64,000 bases of DNA from Evansella halocellulosilytica (GCF_002335745.1 NZ_NIST01000001.1:4562131-4626130); one strand, 5' to 3'; counted from the stretch's first letter, positions 46,764 through 57,202 are shown. A program made the numbers and translations. The notes: generated by a model from the sequence alone, not told the origin.

Positions 46764-47480
46764 CTATTTCACACTATGAAAAATAAACGCTTTTGCTTGT
46801 GCAGTTGCTCGTTCAAACGCCCAATCGCCATAAGATTGTACGTTGGAAAATCCAGCTTGTTCTAATGTTTTCTCAATTTCTTCTTGTGTTCGAAACTTTA
46901 ATTGAATTTTTTCTCGAATTAAAATCTCATTTGTTCGTGCTTTTTTTACAGTTTCATAAAATGTAAAAATATCTCCTTCAAGACCTTCATATTCCTGCCA
47001 AATTTCAAGTCGATTACCACTCACTGGATCCTTTGCAATATCAGGTGTCATATCTTTTTGCCATTCTATCCATGCTTTCGCTAACGGGTTGCGCGTATCA
47101 AAAATAAAGTGGCCCCCATGTTTAAGTGCTCGATATGCATCAGCAATTACTTGTTGCCAGCTGTTATCTGTTAAAAACACTTGCGCAACATTCGCTGTCA
47201 TGATGACAACATCATAGGCATTCGTTTTTAAATCTGCACTATCGCCGACAATCCAAGTTACTTTATCTGCAAACTCCTTCCCCTTCGCTTTTTGGATTGC
47301 TTCTACATTTGGATCAATGGCTGTAATGCGGTATCCCTCTTCAACAAAATGTAATGTTAGTCTCCCTGTTCCGCATCCTAAATCCGCAATTTCTTTTGCA
47401 TTTACTTTCTTTAAAAGTGCTAAAAAAAATTCATCATCTTTTCCCCAACCATTCAACTGATCGTATACTAATGGAATCAT
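46764..47480 (-). CDS. Class I SAM-dependent methyltransferase
   Basis: A 238-residue Rossmann-fold methyltransferase. The SAM motif ADLGCGTGRLTLHF is at about 33-46, the acidic ribose-binding residue in ITAIDPNVEA and motif IV-like DVVIMTANVAQ. The substrate cannot be told from sequence. It has AGCAGGTAAAATA in front of ATG 47480 and lies at the edge of the block that separates rpsD from tyrS. Confidence 0.85.
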   Translation of the reverse strand: MIPLVYDQLNGWGKDDEFFLALLKKVNAKEIADLGCGTGRLTLHFVEEGYRITAIDPNVEAIQKAKGKEFADKVTWIVGDSADLKTNAYDVVIMTANVAQVFLTDNSWQQVIADAYRALKHGGHFIFDTRNPLAKAWIEWQKDMTPDIAKDPVSGNRLEIWQEYEGLEGDIFTFYETVKKARTNEILIREKIQLKFRTQEEIEKTLEQAGFSNVQSYGDWAFERATAQAKAFIFHSVK

Positions 47481-47579
47481 TATTTTACCTGCTTTCTATA
47501 TTAAAAATTTCATTTCAAGTTTCTTTCCACATTTTAAAATATCCTATCACTTCTATTCTATCAATCAAAGAATCGTCAG

Positions 47580-48881
47580 TTAAAATTTTAATTGATAAAT
47601 TTTCCGAGGACGTCCTCTACCATTTGCCTCATCTCCAATTGCTTCTACTACACCAATACGCTCCATTTCTGTTAACAGCCTTCGAGCATTACGTTCTGTA
47701 CTCTTCAGCCAATGTGCTAAATCACTAGATGTAATTTCAAAGCATTGATAATGATAAGCAAGTGATTCAATCTTTGATAACTTTGAAGCACTAATATTTC
47801 CACTCTGCAATTGCTCTTTCCACTTGGACACAGAACTTCTCAGTTGATATTGCAAATGTTCATCATCCGTATTATATTCAACTACATTTTTTTCCTCATC
47901 AATGATTACGATAGAAGCTTCATCATTTTTTTGCGCATAATTAAATGCTAACTGAACATGATCATTTGCTTCTAACACAGTTGAGCCATAACCTATACCG
48001 ACTTGAACAGATAGGCCACTAGCTGATTCCATTTGTTTGATTAATTGAAAAGGGGAGTGATATTTTTGAAAAAGCTCGATTTCCCCTTTTGTCGTATATA
48101 TGTAAAATAACCCTTTACCCATATTAACTAATGAACCATTAATTTTTTCTACAAAATCTACAAGGATTCTATTTAGATCCAATTCTTGTCTCATCATTTT
48201 AAAAGGATAGCTTTTACTATCAAGTTTTTTTGGATAAATAATCTCAACGCCGAATATGACGACCTGTTTCTTTTCGAACTGCTTAGCAAACGCACGTTCT
48301 CTAAGGTGACTTAATGCACTATAAATCGATAAATCAGATTGCGAAACTCTATAAACGGGAACTCCTCGTTCTTTTAATTCCAAATACACTGACCGTATAC
48401 AAGTCAATGCTACATTTGTTTCTCCTGATTCATATAAATCCTGGTGGAAATCCGCTAAATCACTTGATGGGATATAAGTATTAGACCCTTTCAAATGAAT
48501 TCGGATATGTTGAACCGCATATGAATCTTCTACTTGTTTTATCTCTTCTTCGCCAATTGAATCTAAACTAATACTTTTAATGACACGTCCCTCTTTTATA
48601 TTCGCTTCTAATAAGGTTCCAAATAAACTCGACCCGTGCAGCCTTGCGTAATGAGCATCATTCGGTCTAAGTAACTTATTATCAATAGCAAATTTATAAG
48701 GAACAGGTCCTGATAATAACCAATGGTCGAATTGGTTTTTATTATTTTCAAGAATCTCTTTTGTTTCTTCTGTTTTTTTATAAGGAAAAGTAATTAATTC
48801 TAGATCATCAAAACTTTTACCAGTTTCAATGAATTTTTCAATTGAATCTTTAGGACCGATAACTCCAATTTGAAATTTCAC
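47580..48881 (-). CDS. Putative transcriptional regulator with degenerate GGDEF-like domain
   Basis: A 433-residue protein without membrane segments. The N-terminal half (KFQIGVIGPKDSIEKFI) resembles a substrate-sensing receiver fold. The middle part ends in GLSVQVGIGYGSTVLEANDH, the pattern of degenerate GGDEF-like domains in PucR/CdaR-type regulators. The last 70 residues form a winged helix (SSDLAHWLKSTERNARRLLTEMERIGVVE, then a basic GRGRPRKIYQL). GTG 48881. It lies directly downstream of the Opp operon on the same strand, so I infer that it senses a related compound and controls that operon. No named family recognised with certainty. Confidence 0.65.
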   Translation of the reverse strand: MKFQIGVIGPKDSIEKFIETGKSFDDLELITFPYKKTEETKEILENNKNQFDHWLLSGPVPYKFAIDNKLLRPNDAHYARLHGSSLFGTLLEANIKEGRVIKSISLDSIGEEEIKQVEDSYAVQHIRIHLKGSNTYIPSSDLADFHQDLYESGETNVALTCIRSVYLELKERGVPVYRVSQSDLSIYSALSHLRERAFAKQFEKKQVVIFGVEIIYPKKLDSKSYPFKMMRQELDLNRILVDFVEKINGSLVNMGKGLFYIYTTKGEIELFQKYHSPFQLIKQMESASGLSVQVGIGYGSTVLEANDHVQLAFNYAQKNDEASIVIIDEEKNVVEYNTDDEHLQYQLRSSVSKWKEQLQSGNISASKLSKIESLAYHYQCFEITSSDLAHWLKSTERNARRLLTEMERIGVVEAIGDEANGRGRPRKIYQLKF

Positions 48882-49073
48882 TTACTATTCACCCGCCTTA
48901 TATCTAAAGGAATTCGATAGAATATGTACATTTTTTAACTAATCAGGATGTTTCCCCTAATTCCAAACACCCATTTCAAGTGATTCTTTATTACTAGTCC
49001 ACCTTCCATCATAATACATCCTTACGAACAGCTCTACACATCTTTTTTTATTTTCCAATCCAAAGGCACCTCT

Positions 49074-49096
49074 TATAGAGGTGCCTAGGCAATCAC
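49074..49096 (-). terminator. Terminator-like hairpin after the Opp operon
   Basis: AGGCACCTC and GAGGTGCCT (9 of 9) around TATAA, one base past the last ATPase gene. The U-tract is poor (TTTGGATTGG), so some readthrough into the regulator gene is possible. Confidence 0.6.
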
Positions 49097-49097
49097 C

Positions 49098-50096
49098 TTA
49101 TTTAGTTAATGGAAAGTGACATGCAGCAAAATGATTTTCTTTATTTCCTTCTAATTTCGGTCGTTCACTTTTACATATGTCTTGCACATATGGGCATCTT
49201 GTATGGAAAGCACAGCCACTAGGAGGGTTAGCTGGGTTCGGTAAGTCACCTTTTAAAGGTTCATAGTCAGATCGCCGCTTTGGATGATCAATAGGAATCG
49301 ATTTTAGTAGCGCTTCTGTGTACGGATGCATAGGTTCATTAAATAATTGATCTCGATCTGTTATTTCAACAATCTTCCCGAGGTACATGACGGCGATTCG
49401 ATCACTAATATTACGTATGGCTGGGAGACCATGAGCGATAAATACGAGTGTCAAATTATATTCTCTTTGTAACTTTTTTAACAAATTTAATATTTGAGCT
49501 TGAATCGATACATCTAAAGCAGAAACCGGTTCATCACAAATAATCATTTTAGGGTTTAACGCTAATGCTCTTGCAATTCCAATGCGCTGCCTTTGGCCGC
49601 CACTAAACTCATGCGGATACCTTTTGATTTGTTCACTATTTAAACCAACAACCTCTAAAAGTTCAATAACTTTATTTCTTATCTCAGAATTGGACATGGA
49701 AGTATGAATTTCTAAAGGTTCACCAATTAACTCTTCTACCGTCATACGAGGGTTTAAAGAGGCAAAGGGGTCTTGAAAGATTACCTGTATGTCTTTTCGT
49801 ATGTCTCTAAGTTCTTTTTTGCTCATATTAGTAATATCTTTACCCATAAATTTAACTGATCCCTCTGATGGTTTGAGTAATCCTAACAACATTTCACCAG
49901 TCGTTGATTTACCACATCCTGATTCTCCAACTATTCCTAAAGTCTCACCTTCATAAATGGATACGTCTACACCATCGACGGCTTTTACATGACTGATTTG
50001 CTTTTTGAAATATCCCTTTTTTACTTCAAAGTGTTTCTTTAATCCTTTGACTTCCATCAATACATTAGGTCGTTGTTTCTCTTTCGTACTGCTCAT
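49098..50096 (-). CDS. Oligopeptide/dipeptide ABC transporter ATP-binding protein (OppF/DppF type)
   Basis: One of two ATPases that power the importer. From ATG 50096 the product is 332 residues with Walker [11 protein letters not shown]-loop QDPFASLNP, signature SGGQRQRIGIARAL, Walker B MIICDEP and the switch histidine in FIAHGL. The C-terminal oligopeptide extension holds a four-Cys-like pattern (CAFHTRCPYVQDIC ... AACHF) that binds an iron-sulfur cluster in some homologues. GGGAGG lies 8 bases upstream; the frame extends 20 codons further. It overlaps the preceding ATPase gene by 32 bp. Confidence 0.93.
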   Translation of the reverse strand: MSSTKEKQRPNVLMEVKGLKKHFEVKKGYFKKQISHVKAVDGVDVSIYEGETLGIVGESGCGKSTTGEMLLGLLKPSEGSVKFMGKDITNMSKKELRDIRKDIQVIFQDPFASLNPRMTVEELIGEPLEIHTSMSNSEIRNKVIELLEVVGLNSEQIKRYPHEFSGGQRQRIGIARALALNPKMIICDEPVSALDVSIQAQILNLLKKLQREYNLTLVFIAHGLPAIRNISDRIAVMYLGKIVEITDRDQLFNEPMHPYTEALLKSIPIDHPKRRSDYEPLKGDLPNPANPPSGCAFHTRCPYVQDICKSERPKLEGNKENHFAACHFPLTK

Positions 50097-51072
50097 ATAT
50101 TGTTCCTCCCTCCGCATGGAAACAGCGTTTAAAGTGATTAGGTGATGTTTCTTCAAGGGCTGGGTGCTCCTCTCGGCATAAATCTGTAGCGAGTGGGCAG
50201 CGCGGATGAAATTTACAGCCTTTAGGCATTTTCGATGGTGTAGGGACTGATCCTCGAATAGCTCCTAACTCTTTAACTGCCCCTGTCATTTTAGGTACTG
50301 AAGAAAGAAGTCCCCGTGTATATGGGTGCACAGGATGATCAAAAATTCCGCTTACATTTGCTTCTTCTACAACTTCCCCCCCATACATGACTACCACTCG
50401 GTCAGCTACTTCTGCAACCACACCTAAATCATGAGTAATAAGGATGACGCCAGTATTAAAATCCTGTTTAAGATTTTTCATTAAATTTAAAATTTGCGCT
50501 TGGATCGTAACATCTAAAGCTGTTGTAGGTTCATCAGCAATTAATAGCTTAGGATTACAAGATAAAGCCATTGCAATCATGACACGTTGCCTCATTCCAC
50601 CTGACAACTGATGCGGAAATTGCCTCACTACTCGTTCAGGTTCTGGAATTCCTACTAAATCTAGCATTTCAATGACCTTTTTAATCGAATTCTTTTTATC
50701 TAATTGTTGATGAATTTTAAAAACTTCAGTCATTTGATTCCCGATCGTGAAAACTGGATTTAATGAAGTCATCGGTTCTTGGAAAATCATTGAAATTTCA
50801 TTTCCTCTTAATTTTCTCATCTGATTCTTCTTCAGTTTTGTCAAATCTCTGCCTTGTAGCCGAATCTCACCATCGAATATCTCGCCAGGTGATGGTACTA
50901 ACCCTAAGATCGATAATGAGGTCAAACTCTTCCCACAACCTGATTCACCTACAACCGCGACGGTTTCACCTTCATTGACCTGAAATGAAACACCATTAAC
51001 AGGTTTGACCGTGCCCTCATCCGAGCGAAAATGAATACGTAAGTTTTTTATCTCTAATAATGGTTCCGCCAT
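50065..51072 (-). CDS. Oligopeptide/dipeptide ABC transporter ATP-binding protein (OppD/DppD type)
   Basis: The other ATPase of the importer, 335 residues. Walker [11 protein letters not shown]-loop QEPMTSLNP, signature [15 protein letters not shown], Walker B LLIADEP and switch ITHDLG are all intact. The C-terminal extension contains [14 protein letters not shown] and CFHAEGG, as in OppD/DppD. It follows the second permease gene by 21 bases and overlaps the next ATPase. Confidence 0.94.
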   Translation of the reverse strand: MAEPLLEIKNLRIHFRSDEGTVKPVNGVSFQVNEGETVAVVGESGCGKSLTSLSILGLVPSPGEIFDGEIRLQGRDLTKLKKNQMRKLRGNEISMIFQEPMTSLNPVFTIGNQMTEVFKIHQQLDKKNSIKKVIEMLDLVGIPEPERVVRQFPHQLSGGMRQRVMIAMALSCNPKLLIADEPTTALDVTIQAQILNLMKNLKQDFNTGVILITHDLGVVAEVADRVVVMYGGEVVEEANVSGIFDHPVHPYTRGLLSSVPKMTGAVKELGAIRGSVPTPSKMPKGCKFHPRCPLATDLCREEHPALEETSPNHFKRCFHAEGGTIYEQYERETTT

Positions 51073-51093
51073 AAAATAACCTCACTTCTATCA

Positions 51094-52002
51094 TTACTTA
51101 GTCTTTGGATCTAGTACGTCGCGTAACCAGTCTCCTAGAAAGATAATACCTAAAACCGTGATCGTGATTGCTAATCCGGGAAATGTTGCAACCCACCAGC
51201 TAGTCGCTAAATAATCTCTTCCGTCACTGAGCATAAGTCCCCAAGAGACATCAGGTGATTGAATACCTAACCCTAAAAAGCTCAATGAAGATTCTAAAAT
51301 GATCGTTGTCGCTACATTTAGAGTAGCAATAACGATAAAAGAAGATATAACGTTCGGTAATATATACTTTTTTATAATACGATAATCACTAGCTCCTACA
51401 GCTCTAGCAGACTTGACGTAGGCTCTTTCTTTAATACTTAATGTTTCGCTTCGAACCATTCGGGCATAAATAACCCAAGTCGTAATACCTAACACGATTA
51501 TAATAGAAATTAGACTCGGTCCAATAACGGCCAAAATAATTAACATAAATAAGATATTCGGTATAGCTAAAAATGAATCTACTAATCTCATAATGATTTG
51601 ATCAATCCATTTTCCGTAATAACCAGAAACTAAACCTAAAAATAACCCAATTGCCCCAGCAACAATTACAGATGCGATCCCTACTAGCAATGACACCTTT
51701 GATCCGATAATAATACGGCTTAATACATCTCTCCCTAAATTATCAGTTCCTAATAGATAATCTGTTGACCCACCCTCCATCCAAAATGGAGGCAGTAATC
51801 TAATTGATACATTCGTTTCTGTATGATCATATGGAGCAATAAAATTTGCCAAAATAGCCACTAATGTGACTAACAAAACAATCAACAGTCCTACTGTTCC
51901 TGTTTTACTTTTCCATAATAGTTTCAACAGCTTGCTTCCTTTTGATCGTTCCTTCATTTGTTGCTCAACTTCTATTTCATCAACTTGAGTATTCGCATTC
52001 AT
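51094..52002 (-). CDS. Oligopeptide/dipeptide ABC transporter permease (OppC/DppC type)
   Basis: A 302-residue inner-membrane permease. A cytoplasmic N-terminal tail is followed by a first membrane segment (GTVGLLIVLLVTLVAILANF), the periplasm-side LLGTDNLGRDVLSRI typical of DppC/OppC, and the EAA coupling loop KSARAVGASDYRIIKKYILPN. AGGAGGTGA precedes ATG 52002. Pairs with the upstream DppB-type permease, 13 bases away. Confidence 0.94.
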   Translation of the reverse strand: MNANTQVDEIEVEQQMKERSKGSKLLKLLWKSKTGTVGLLIVLLVTLVAILANFIAPYDHTETNVSIRLLPPFWMEGGSTDYLLGTDNLGRDVLSRIIIGSKVSLLVGIASVIVAGAIGLFLGLVSGYYGKWIDQIIMRLVDSFLAIPNILFMLIILAVIGPSLISIIIVLGITTWVIYARMVRSETLSIKERAYVKSARAVGASDYRIIKKYILPNVISSFIVIATLNVATTIILESSLSFLGLGIQSPDVSWGLMLSDGRDYLATSWWVATFPGLAITITVLGIIFLGDWLRDVLDPKTK

Positions 52003-52015
52003 TAGGTGTCACCTC

Positions 52016-52933
52016 CTAATCCTCATATTTAATTCGAGGATCTAAGAATCTGTAAGTTAAATCAGCTGTTAAATTACTGAGTATAACTAAGATAGCAATG
52101 ATAAATGTTGCTGCCTGTACAACTGCCATATCTCTAATATTTACAGCTTGTACTAGTAATTGTCCCATACCAGGCCAAGAAAAGACGGTTTCAGTAATTA
52201 ATGTACCGCCAATTAAAGTGGCTGTTTGCAAGGCCATAATCGTGACAACTGGGATTAATGCATTACGTAAAGCATGTTTATTGACAACGAACGTTTCTCT
52301 TAACCCTTTACTTCTAGCCGTTCGAATATATTCCGAACCTAAGACCTCTAACATACTGGACCGAATTAACCTCGTCATCTCAGCCGCAATGGCAGTACCT
52401 AGTGTAATCGATGGAAGAACGAGATGAGCGGTTGTGCCTGACCCAGATACTGGGAAAATATTCAATTGAACTGCGAATAATAAAATTAACATAATTCCTA
52501 ACCAAAAATTTGGCATCGCTTTTCCTAAAACTGAACTACCTGTAATAATTAAATCTGCAAATGTATTTCGTTTAATGGCAGAATAAATGCCTGCTGGAAC
52601 AGCTATTAGTGTGGCGATAATCATTGATGAAATAGCTAATGTGAAACTTGCAGGTAACCTTTCTAAAACAATATTAATCGCGGGTTGGTTATAACGAAAA
52701 GATTCACCAAAATCTCCTCGAAAAACATCAGCCATATAAGTGAAATATTGTATGTAAATTGGATCATTTAAGCCTAAAGATTGACGTAGTTCTTCGCGTT
52801 GTTGGTCAGTTGCTGTTTCTGGGAGCATGAGGGAAACAGGATCACCAGTTAATCGCATCAAAAAGAACACAATAAATGAAATAATAAATAAAACAGGAAT
52901 AATCTTTAAAATACTTGATATAAAGTATCTCAT
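52016..52933 (-). CDS. Oligopeptide/dipeptide ABC transporter permease (OppB/DppB type)
   Basis: A 305-residue permease with six hydrophobic segments. The N-terminal IIPVLFIISFIVFFLMRLTGDPV, the segment LGLNDPIYIQYFTYMADVFRGDFGES (DppB hallmark) and the EAA loop RTARSKGLRETFVVNKHALRNALIP are clear. AAAGGAGGGG precedes ATG 52933. The solute-binding protein gene lies 98 bases upstream. Confidence 0.94.
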   Translation of the reverse strand: MRYFISSILKIIPVLFIISFIVFFLMRLTGDPVSLMLPETATDQQREELRQSLGLNDPIYIQYFTYMADVFRGDFGESFRYNQPAINIVLERLPASFTLAISSMIIATLIAVPAGIYSAIKRNTFADLIITGSSVLGKAMPNFWLGIMLILLFAVQLNIFPVSGSGTTAHLVLPSITLGTAIAAEMTRLIRSSMLEVLGSEYIRTARSKGLRETFVVNKHALRNALIPVVTIMALQTATLIGGTLITETVFSWPGMGQLLVQAVNIRDMAVVQAATFIIAILVILSNLTADLTYRFLDPRIKYED

Positions 52934-53031
52934 TTTCCCCGCCCCTCCTTAAATATAAGTTGAAAAGCTGTCTGCAAGCTTCAATTACAGACAGCTTAAC
53001 TATGAATTACTTTGCTGATCTTAGAGAAATT

Positions 53032-54609
53032 TTAATTTTTGGAAATATCATCAACAAAAAACATCTCATCTAAACGCGGTTCAAAATCCACATTCTCTTG
53101 AAGTCCATATACTGAGTCCATTTGGAATAAGTAGATTTGCGGACGGTCTTCAGCGATCATTTCTTGCGCTTTTTGATATTGCTCCACGCGCTCTTCTTGA
53201 TTCATATTACTTTCAGCTTCTGTTAAAAGTTGCTCTACTTCATCGTTTATATAATCTGTTTCACCTTCGTTTTGACTTTGAGTTAACCGGTCCAATGCTA
53301 ATGCAGCATCAAACATCGAGTTACCGTAAGCAATCATGAACATTTCGTCAAAACTTTTACTAGAATATTTTTCTGAAAAAGTACTCCATTCGTTAAATTG
53401 GAGATTTACTGTAATCCCGACTTCTGCTAACATTGCTTGAATTAATTCAGCAGTTTCTCGGTCTTTTAAATAACGACCACTCGGAGCATCAAATGAAATT
53501 TCAAGTCCATCACCGTAACCAGCTTCTTCTAATAATTCACGTGCTCGATCTGGGTCATAGAGACTTTGATCATACAAGTCTTCATTAGCACCGTTATTCC
53601 CCGGGGTTACTCTAGTCCGAGTTGGTGTTGCAGCACCGTTATACAAATTCTCAACAATTGATTCTTTGTCTATTGCTAAATCAATCGCCTCTCTCACCTT
53701 CGGATCTCCAGTCAGCTCTTCTTCAGCTGTACGTAAAGCTAACAACATAACACGTTGTGATGGACTATCAGCAAGTTTGACTCCATCGTCACCTTCAATT
53801 CGTTCCCAATCTTCAGGTGGAACGTTGGCAGCGATATCGACACCACCCGTTAATAATTCTGAAACTCGAGTAGAGTCTTCAGGGATTGATCTAAACGTTA
53901 CTTTGTTCCACTTTGGAGCATCTCCAAAGTAATCTGCAAATGGTTCTAGAACAACACGGTCGTCTTTCACCCATTCAGTAAACTGATAAGGTCCAGTTCC
54001 TACAGGTTCTTCTAAGAAAGTTTCCCATCCTTCTTCATTAATATAATCTGATGGAAGCATTCCTGAACCTAAACGCGATAAGCGATTTAGTAACGCTGGT
54101 TCTGGGTTTTCTGTTATAATTTCTAACTCATAATCACTAATGACATTCACTTCTGCAATTTGATTGTAGTTTCCATGCTCTAACAAAGTATCATCATTTG
54201 CGACTCTCTCTAATGTGAATTTCACATCTTCTGCTGTAAATTCTTCTCCATTATGAAATGTCACATCTTCACGGAGTTTAAATTTCCATGTTTGTTCATC
54301 AACATTCTCCCAGTCCTCTGCTAAATCACCAACAAATCCTCCGTCTCCGTCTGTTTTAACTAAATAATTAAATAAATTTACGTGGATCGCTTCAGAAGAT
54401 GTATTGTTATGGTCATGAATATCAAAAGTAACCATATCTGAACCATTAGCAATGACTAATTCATCATCTTCAGATGTCTCTCCATTAGCCTCTCCACTAA
54501 CGTCATCACTCGTTTCTCCATCTCCCGTATCTACTTCAGAACTATCCGGGTTACAAGCAGCTAAGAATAACATCATCATAAATGCAAAAATAGTAAATTT
54601 TAATTTCAC
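53032..54609 (-). CDS. Family 5 solute-binding lipoprotein of the peptide ABC importer
   Basis: A 525-residue extracellular lipoprotein that captures the substrate. Residues 1-19 are a lipoprotein signal with the lipobox LAAC; an acidic linker (residues about 20-48) follows, then the SBP_bac_5 domain with the family signatures AEDWENVDEQTWKFKLREDV and FTAEDVKFTLERV. The ligand cannot be read from sequence; neighbours suggest peptides or N-acyl amino acids. Starts at GTG 54609, adjacent to the M20D stop codon, with GGAGGAG inside that gene. Confidence 0.93.
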   Translation of the reverse strand: MKLKFTIFAFMMMLFLAACNPDSSEVDTGDGETSDDVSGEANGETSEDDELVIANGSDMVTFDIHDHNNTSSEAIHVNLFNYLVKTDGDGGFVGDLAEDWENVDEQTWKFKLREDVTFHNGEEFTAEDVKFTLERVANDDTLLEHGNYNQIAEVNVISDYELEIITENPEPALLNRLSRLGSGMLPSDYINEEGWETFLEEPVGTGPYQFTEWVKDDRVVLEPFADYFGDAPKWNKVTFRSIPEDSTRVSELLTGGVDIAANVPPEDWERIEGDDGVKLADSPSQRVMLLALRTAEEELTGDPKVREAIDLAIDKESIVENLYNGAATPTRTRVTPGNNGANEDLYDQSLYDPDRARELLEEAGYGDGLEISFDAPSGRYLKDRETAELIQAMLAEVGITVNLQFNEWSTFSEKYSSKSFDEMFMIAYGNSMFDAALALDRLTQSQNEGETDYINDEVEQLLTEAESNMNQEERVEQYQKAQEMIAEDRPQIYLFQMDSVYGLQENVDFEPRLDEMFFVDDISKN

Positions 54610-55815
54610 TTAAACTCCTCCTTTATTTGAATTGAGATAACTTAGAGCAAATCGTGCTAACATCGCAGACCCATAAGGCAGTGCATTCTCATCAATATCA
54701 AACATTGGGTGATGACCTGGATATCGAGTCATATTATCATTTCCTACACCTAACCGAAAAAAGATAGATGGAACTTTCTCAGAATAAAAAGCAAAGTCTT
54801 CTCCGCCTAATCCTGACTTTTCACGAGTACAACACCCTTCACCTAACACGACATCAGCAGCATCTTCGACAATACTTCTTAACTCTTCATTATTTAAGAT
54901 TGATGGGAACATGTATTGATAATCTAGCTCATAATTTGCTCCAAACGCCGACGTCACACCAGAAATCACTTGTTCCATCTTTTTAGGAATGTCATGACGT
55001 ACATCAGGATTTAGTGTTCTGACGGTTCCAGACATTTTGACAGAAGGAGCTATAACATTACTTGCTGATCCCCCTTCAATTTTCCCAACTGTGATGACAG
55101 CCGCATCATTTGGCGCCACTTGGCGGCTTACAATTTGTTGTAAAGCTGAGATTACTTCACTCGCAACCGTTATCGAGTCAACAGTTTGGTGAGGGTGAGC
55201 AGCATGTCCACCACTTCCGATAATATCAATATTAAAAAAATCAGCTGACCCACAACCTACTCGGTCTTTTGTAACGGTTATACGTCCACTATCAATCCCA
55301 GTATTTACATGTAACCCTGCCATGACATCCACTTTTGGATTCTCTAAACATCCTGCTTCAATCATCGCAGCAGCTCCTCCACGCCCTTCTTCTGCAGGTT
55401 GAAATATAAATTTTATATTTCCTTTTTGTAAACCCTTTTTCGTTAAAATAGTCGCTGCTCCCATTAAGATCGTTGTATGAGCATCATGACCACATGCATG
55501 CATTTTTCCATCAATGGTCGATTTATAAGTTGTATCTTTTTGATCATGAATTGGTAAAGCATCCATATCGGCTCTTAATCCAACAGTTGGCCCAGGCTCA
55601 TCTCCTTTTAATAGTGCGATGACTCCTGTTTTTGCTACTCCTCGTTGAACCTCAAGACCTAATGACTCCAAATAATCGGCTACAATTGATGAAGTTCTTA
55701 CTTCTTCAAAACCTAATTCAGGGTGTTGGTGGAAATCACGTCGCCAAGCTACTAAATTTTCTTTCATGTTTTTGGATTCAACTAGTAACTCATCTTCCTC
55801 TATTATTTGATTCAC
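54610..55815 (-). CDS. M20D amidohydrolase (N-acyl amino acid hydrolase type)
   Basis: A metallo-amidohydrolase of the AmaA/HipO/IAA-amino-acid hydrolase group, which cleaves acyl groups from amino acids. The 401-residue product from GTG 55815 has RRDFHQHPELGFEE, the metal Asp/His in LRADMDALPI and MHACGHDAHTTIL, the Glu pair in QPAEEGRGG and the final His in YPGHHPMFD. No signal peptide, so it works on imported substrate. GGGGGG lies 5 bases before the GTG. It follows the first M20 gene by 10 bases and abuts the binding protein gene. Confidence 0.92.
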   Translation of the reverse strand: MNQIIEEDELLVESKNMKENLVAWRRDFHQHPELGFEEVRTSSIVADYLESLGLEVQRGVAKTGVIALLKGDEPGPTVGLRADMDALPIHDQKDTTYKSTIDGKMHACGHDAHTTILMGAATILTKKGLQKGNIKFIFQPAEEGRGGAAAMIEAGCLENPKVDVMAGLHVNTGIDSGRITVTKDRVGCGSADFFNIDIIGSGGHAAHPHQTVDSITVASEVISALQQIVSRQVAPNDAAVITVGKIEGGSASNVIAPSVKMSGTVRTLNPDVRHDIPKKMEQVISGVTSAFGANYELDYQYMFPSILNNEELRSIVEDAADVVLGEGCCTREKSGLGGEDFAFYSEKVPSIFFRLGVGNDNMTRYPGHHPMFDIDENALPYGSAMLARFALSYLNSNKGGV

Positions 55816-55825
55816 GATATCCCCC

Positions 55826-57175
55826 CTAGTGTTTTGAAAAGTCATCAATGACTTTCGCAATTATTTTGATTCCATCAATAAAGTCTTTCATGTATATGTT
55901 CTCGTTAGGAGCATGATTATTAGATGCAAAATGACCAACACCGACAGATACTGCAGGGATTCCTAGTTTCTGACATAATTCATACATTGGACCTGTCCCT
56001 GGCGACATTGGCATAACTGTTGGGTCCATCCCCATTACATCTTTAGTAGCTGAAATTACACTTTTAGCAAGGGGATCATTTGGCTCTGTTCTTGCAGGAA
56101 ACTCCAATCCTAGAGGTGTAATCTCAATATCGTTAAATCCATGATGATCTAAATGACTTCTAAGTTGTTCTACAACCTTATAAGGGTCTTGGTTAGGTAC
56201 TAACCGAAAGTCTAGTTTGACTTTCGCTTCAGATGGAAGAACTGTTTTAGCACCTTCACCCGTATACCCGCTCTCAAATCCACAAATATTACATGTCGGT
56301 GAAAAAATGAGTTGTGTTTTTAATTCTTCACCTTCGGCTCCATTAACAAAATGGTCAATTTCTAAACGCTCTTTCATTTCTTTTTCACTATATATTAACT
56401 CTTGTATTAATTGAGCATCTCTATCTGTCGGATTTAACACATCTTCATAAAAACCTGGAATTTTCACTTTATTACTTTCATCCTTCATTGATTGAAGTGC
56501 CCAAATTAACCGCCATGCTGGATTTTCGATTACCGCTGCATTAGCTGAATGTAAATCCGTATTGGCACCTTTACAAGATAACTCGACATAAGCCATCCCC
56601 TTTACTCCTAAGCTAACCTGTTGACGCCCATCAGCATTCTTATAACCAAATTCCCATACACAGCCATCTGCTTGTATTAAGTCTGCATTCTTTTCGGCAA
56701 ACCCTTCTAAATTAGGACTTCCTATTTCTTCTTCACCTTCAACAATAAACTTTATATTTATAGGTAATTCTCCGTAAACTTGTTGGTACGCATGGACAGC
56801 AGCGATTCGAGCGACTAAATTCCCTTTGTTATCTGCAGAACCACGAGCGATTAATTTCCCATCAACAATTTCACTATCAAATGGCGGTAAATCCCATAAA
56901 TCAATTGGATCTTCAGGTTGAACATCATAATGATTGTAAAAAGAAAGAACTCGTTTACCCTTTCCTTTTACTCCTCCAAACACAACAGGATATCCATCCG
57001 TATCAATGAGCATTGCTTGAGCCTTATTATGTAATTTCAGACTATCTAAGACTTGTTTTGCAGCTTCCTCCATTCCTCGATTTTGCGCTGCAACACTCGG
57101 AATTCGACATAATTCCTGCAACCACGCGATGTACATATCTTGATGATCCTCAATATACTTATACAGTTCGTCCAA
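55826..57175 (-). CDS. M20 family dipeptidase
   Basis: A 449-residue cytosolic metallopeptidase of the M20 dipeptidase group. Metal and catalytic residues are in SFYNHYDVQPEDP (His, Asp), GSADNKGN (Asp), EGEEEIGSPN (catalytic Glu pair) and the late SNNHAPNENI (His). A lid domain (about 190-300) is inserted. The start is TTG 57175 behind GAGGTGATCTT. It is the first gene of the importer operon and is divergent from a third M20 gene across a candidate operator. Confidence 0.93.
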   Translation of the reverse strand: MDELYKYIEDHQDMYIAWLQELCRIPSVAAQNRGMEEAAKQVLDSLKLHNKAQAMLIDTDGYPVVFGGVKGKGKRVLSFYNHYDVQPEDPIDLWDLPPFDSEIVDGKLIARGSADNKGNLVARIAAVHAYQQVYGELPINIKFIVEGEEEIGSPNLEGFAEKNADLIQADGCVWEFGYKNADGRQQVSLGVKGMAYVELSCKGANTDLHSANAAVIENPAWRLIWALQSMKDESNKVKIPGFYEDVLNPTDRDAQLIQELIYSEKEMKERLEIDHFVNGAEGEELKTQLIFSPTCNICGFESGYTGEGAKTVLPSEAKVKLDFRLVPNQDPYKVVEQLRSHLDHHGFNDIEITPLGLEFPARTEPNDPLAKSVISATKDVMGMDPTVMPMSPGTGPMYELCQKLGIPAVSVGVGHFASNNHAPNENIYMKDFIDGIKIIAKVIDDFSKH

Positions 57176-57202
57176 AAGATCACCTCATTAAAAATTTTTT
57201 AT

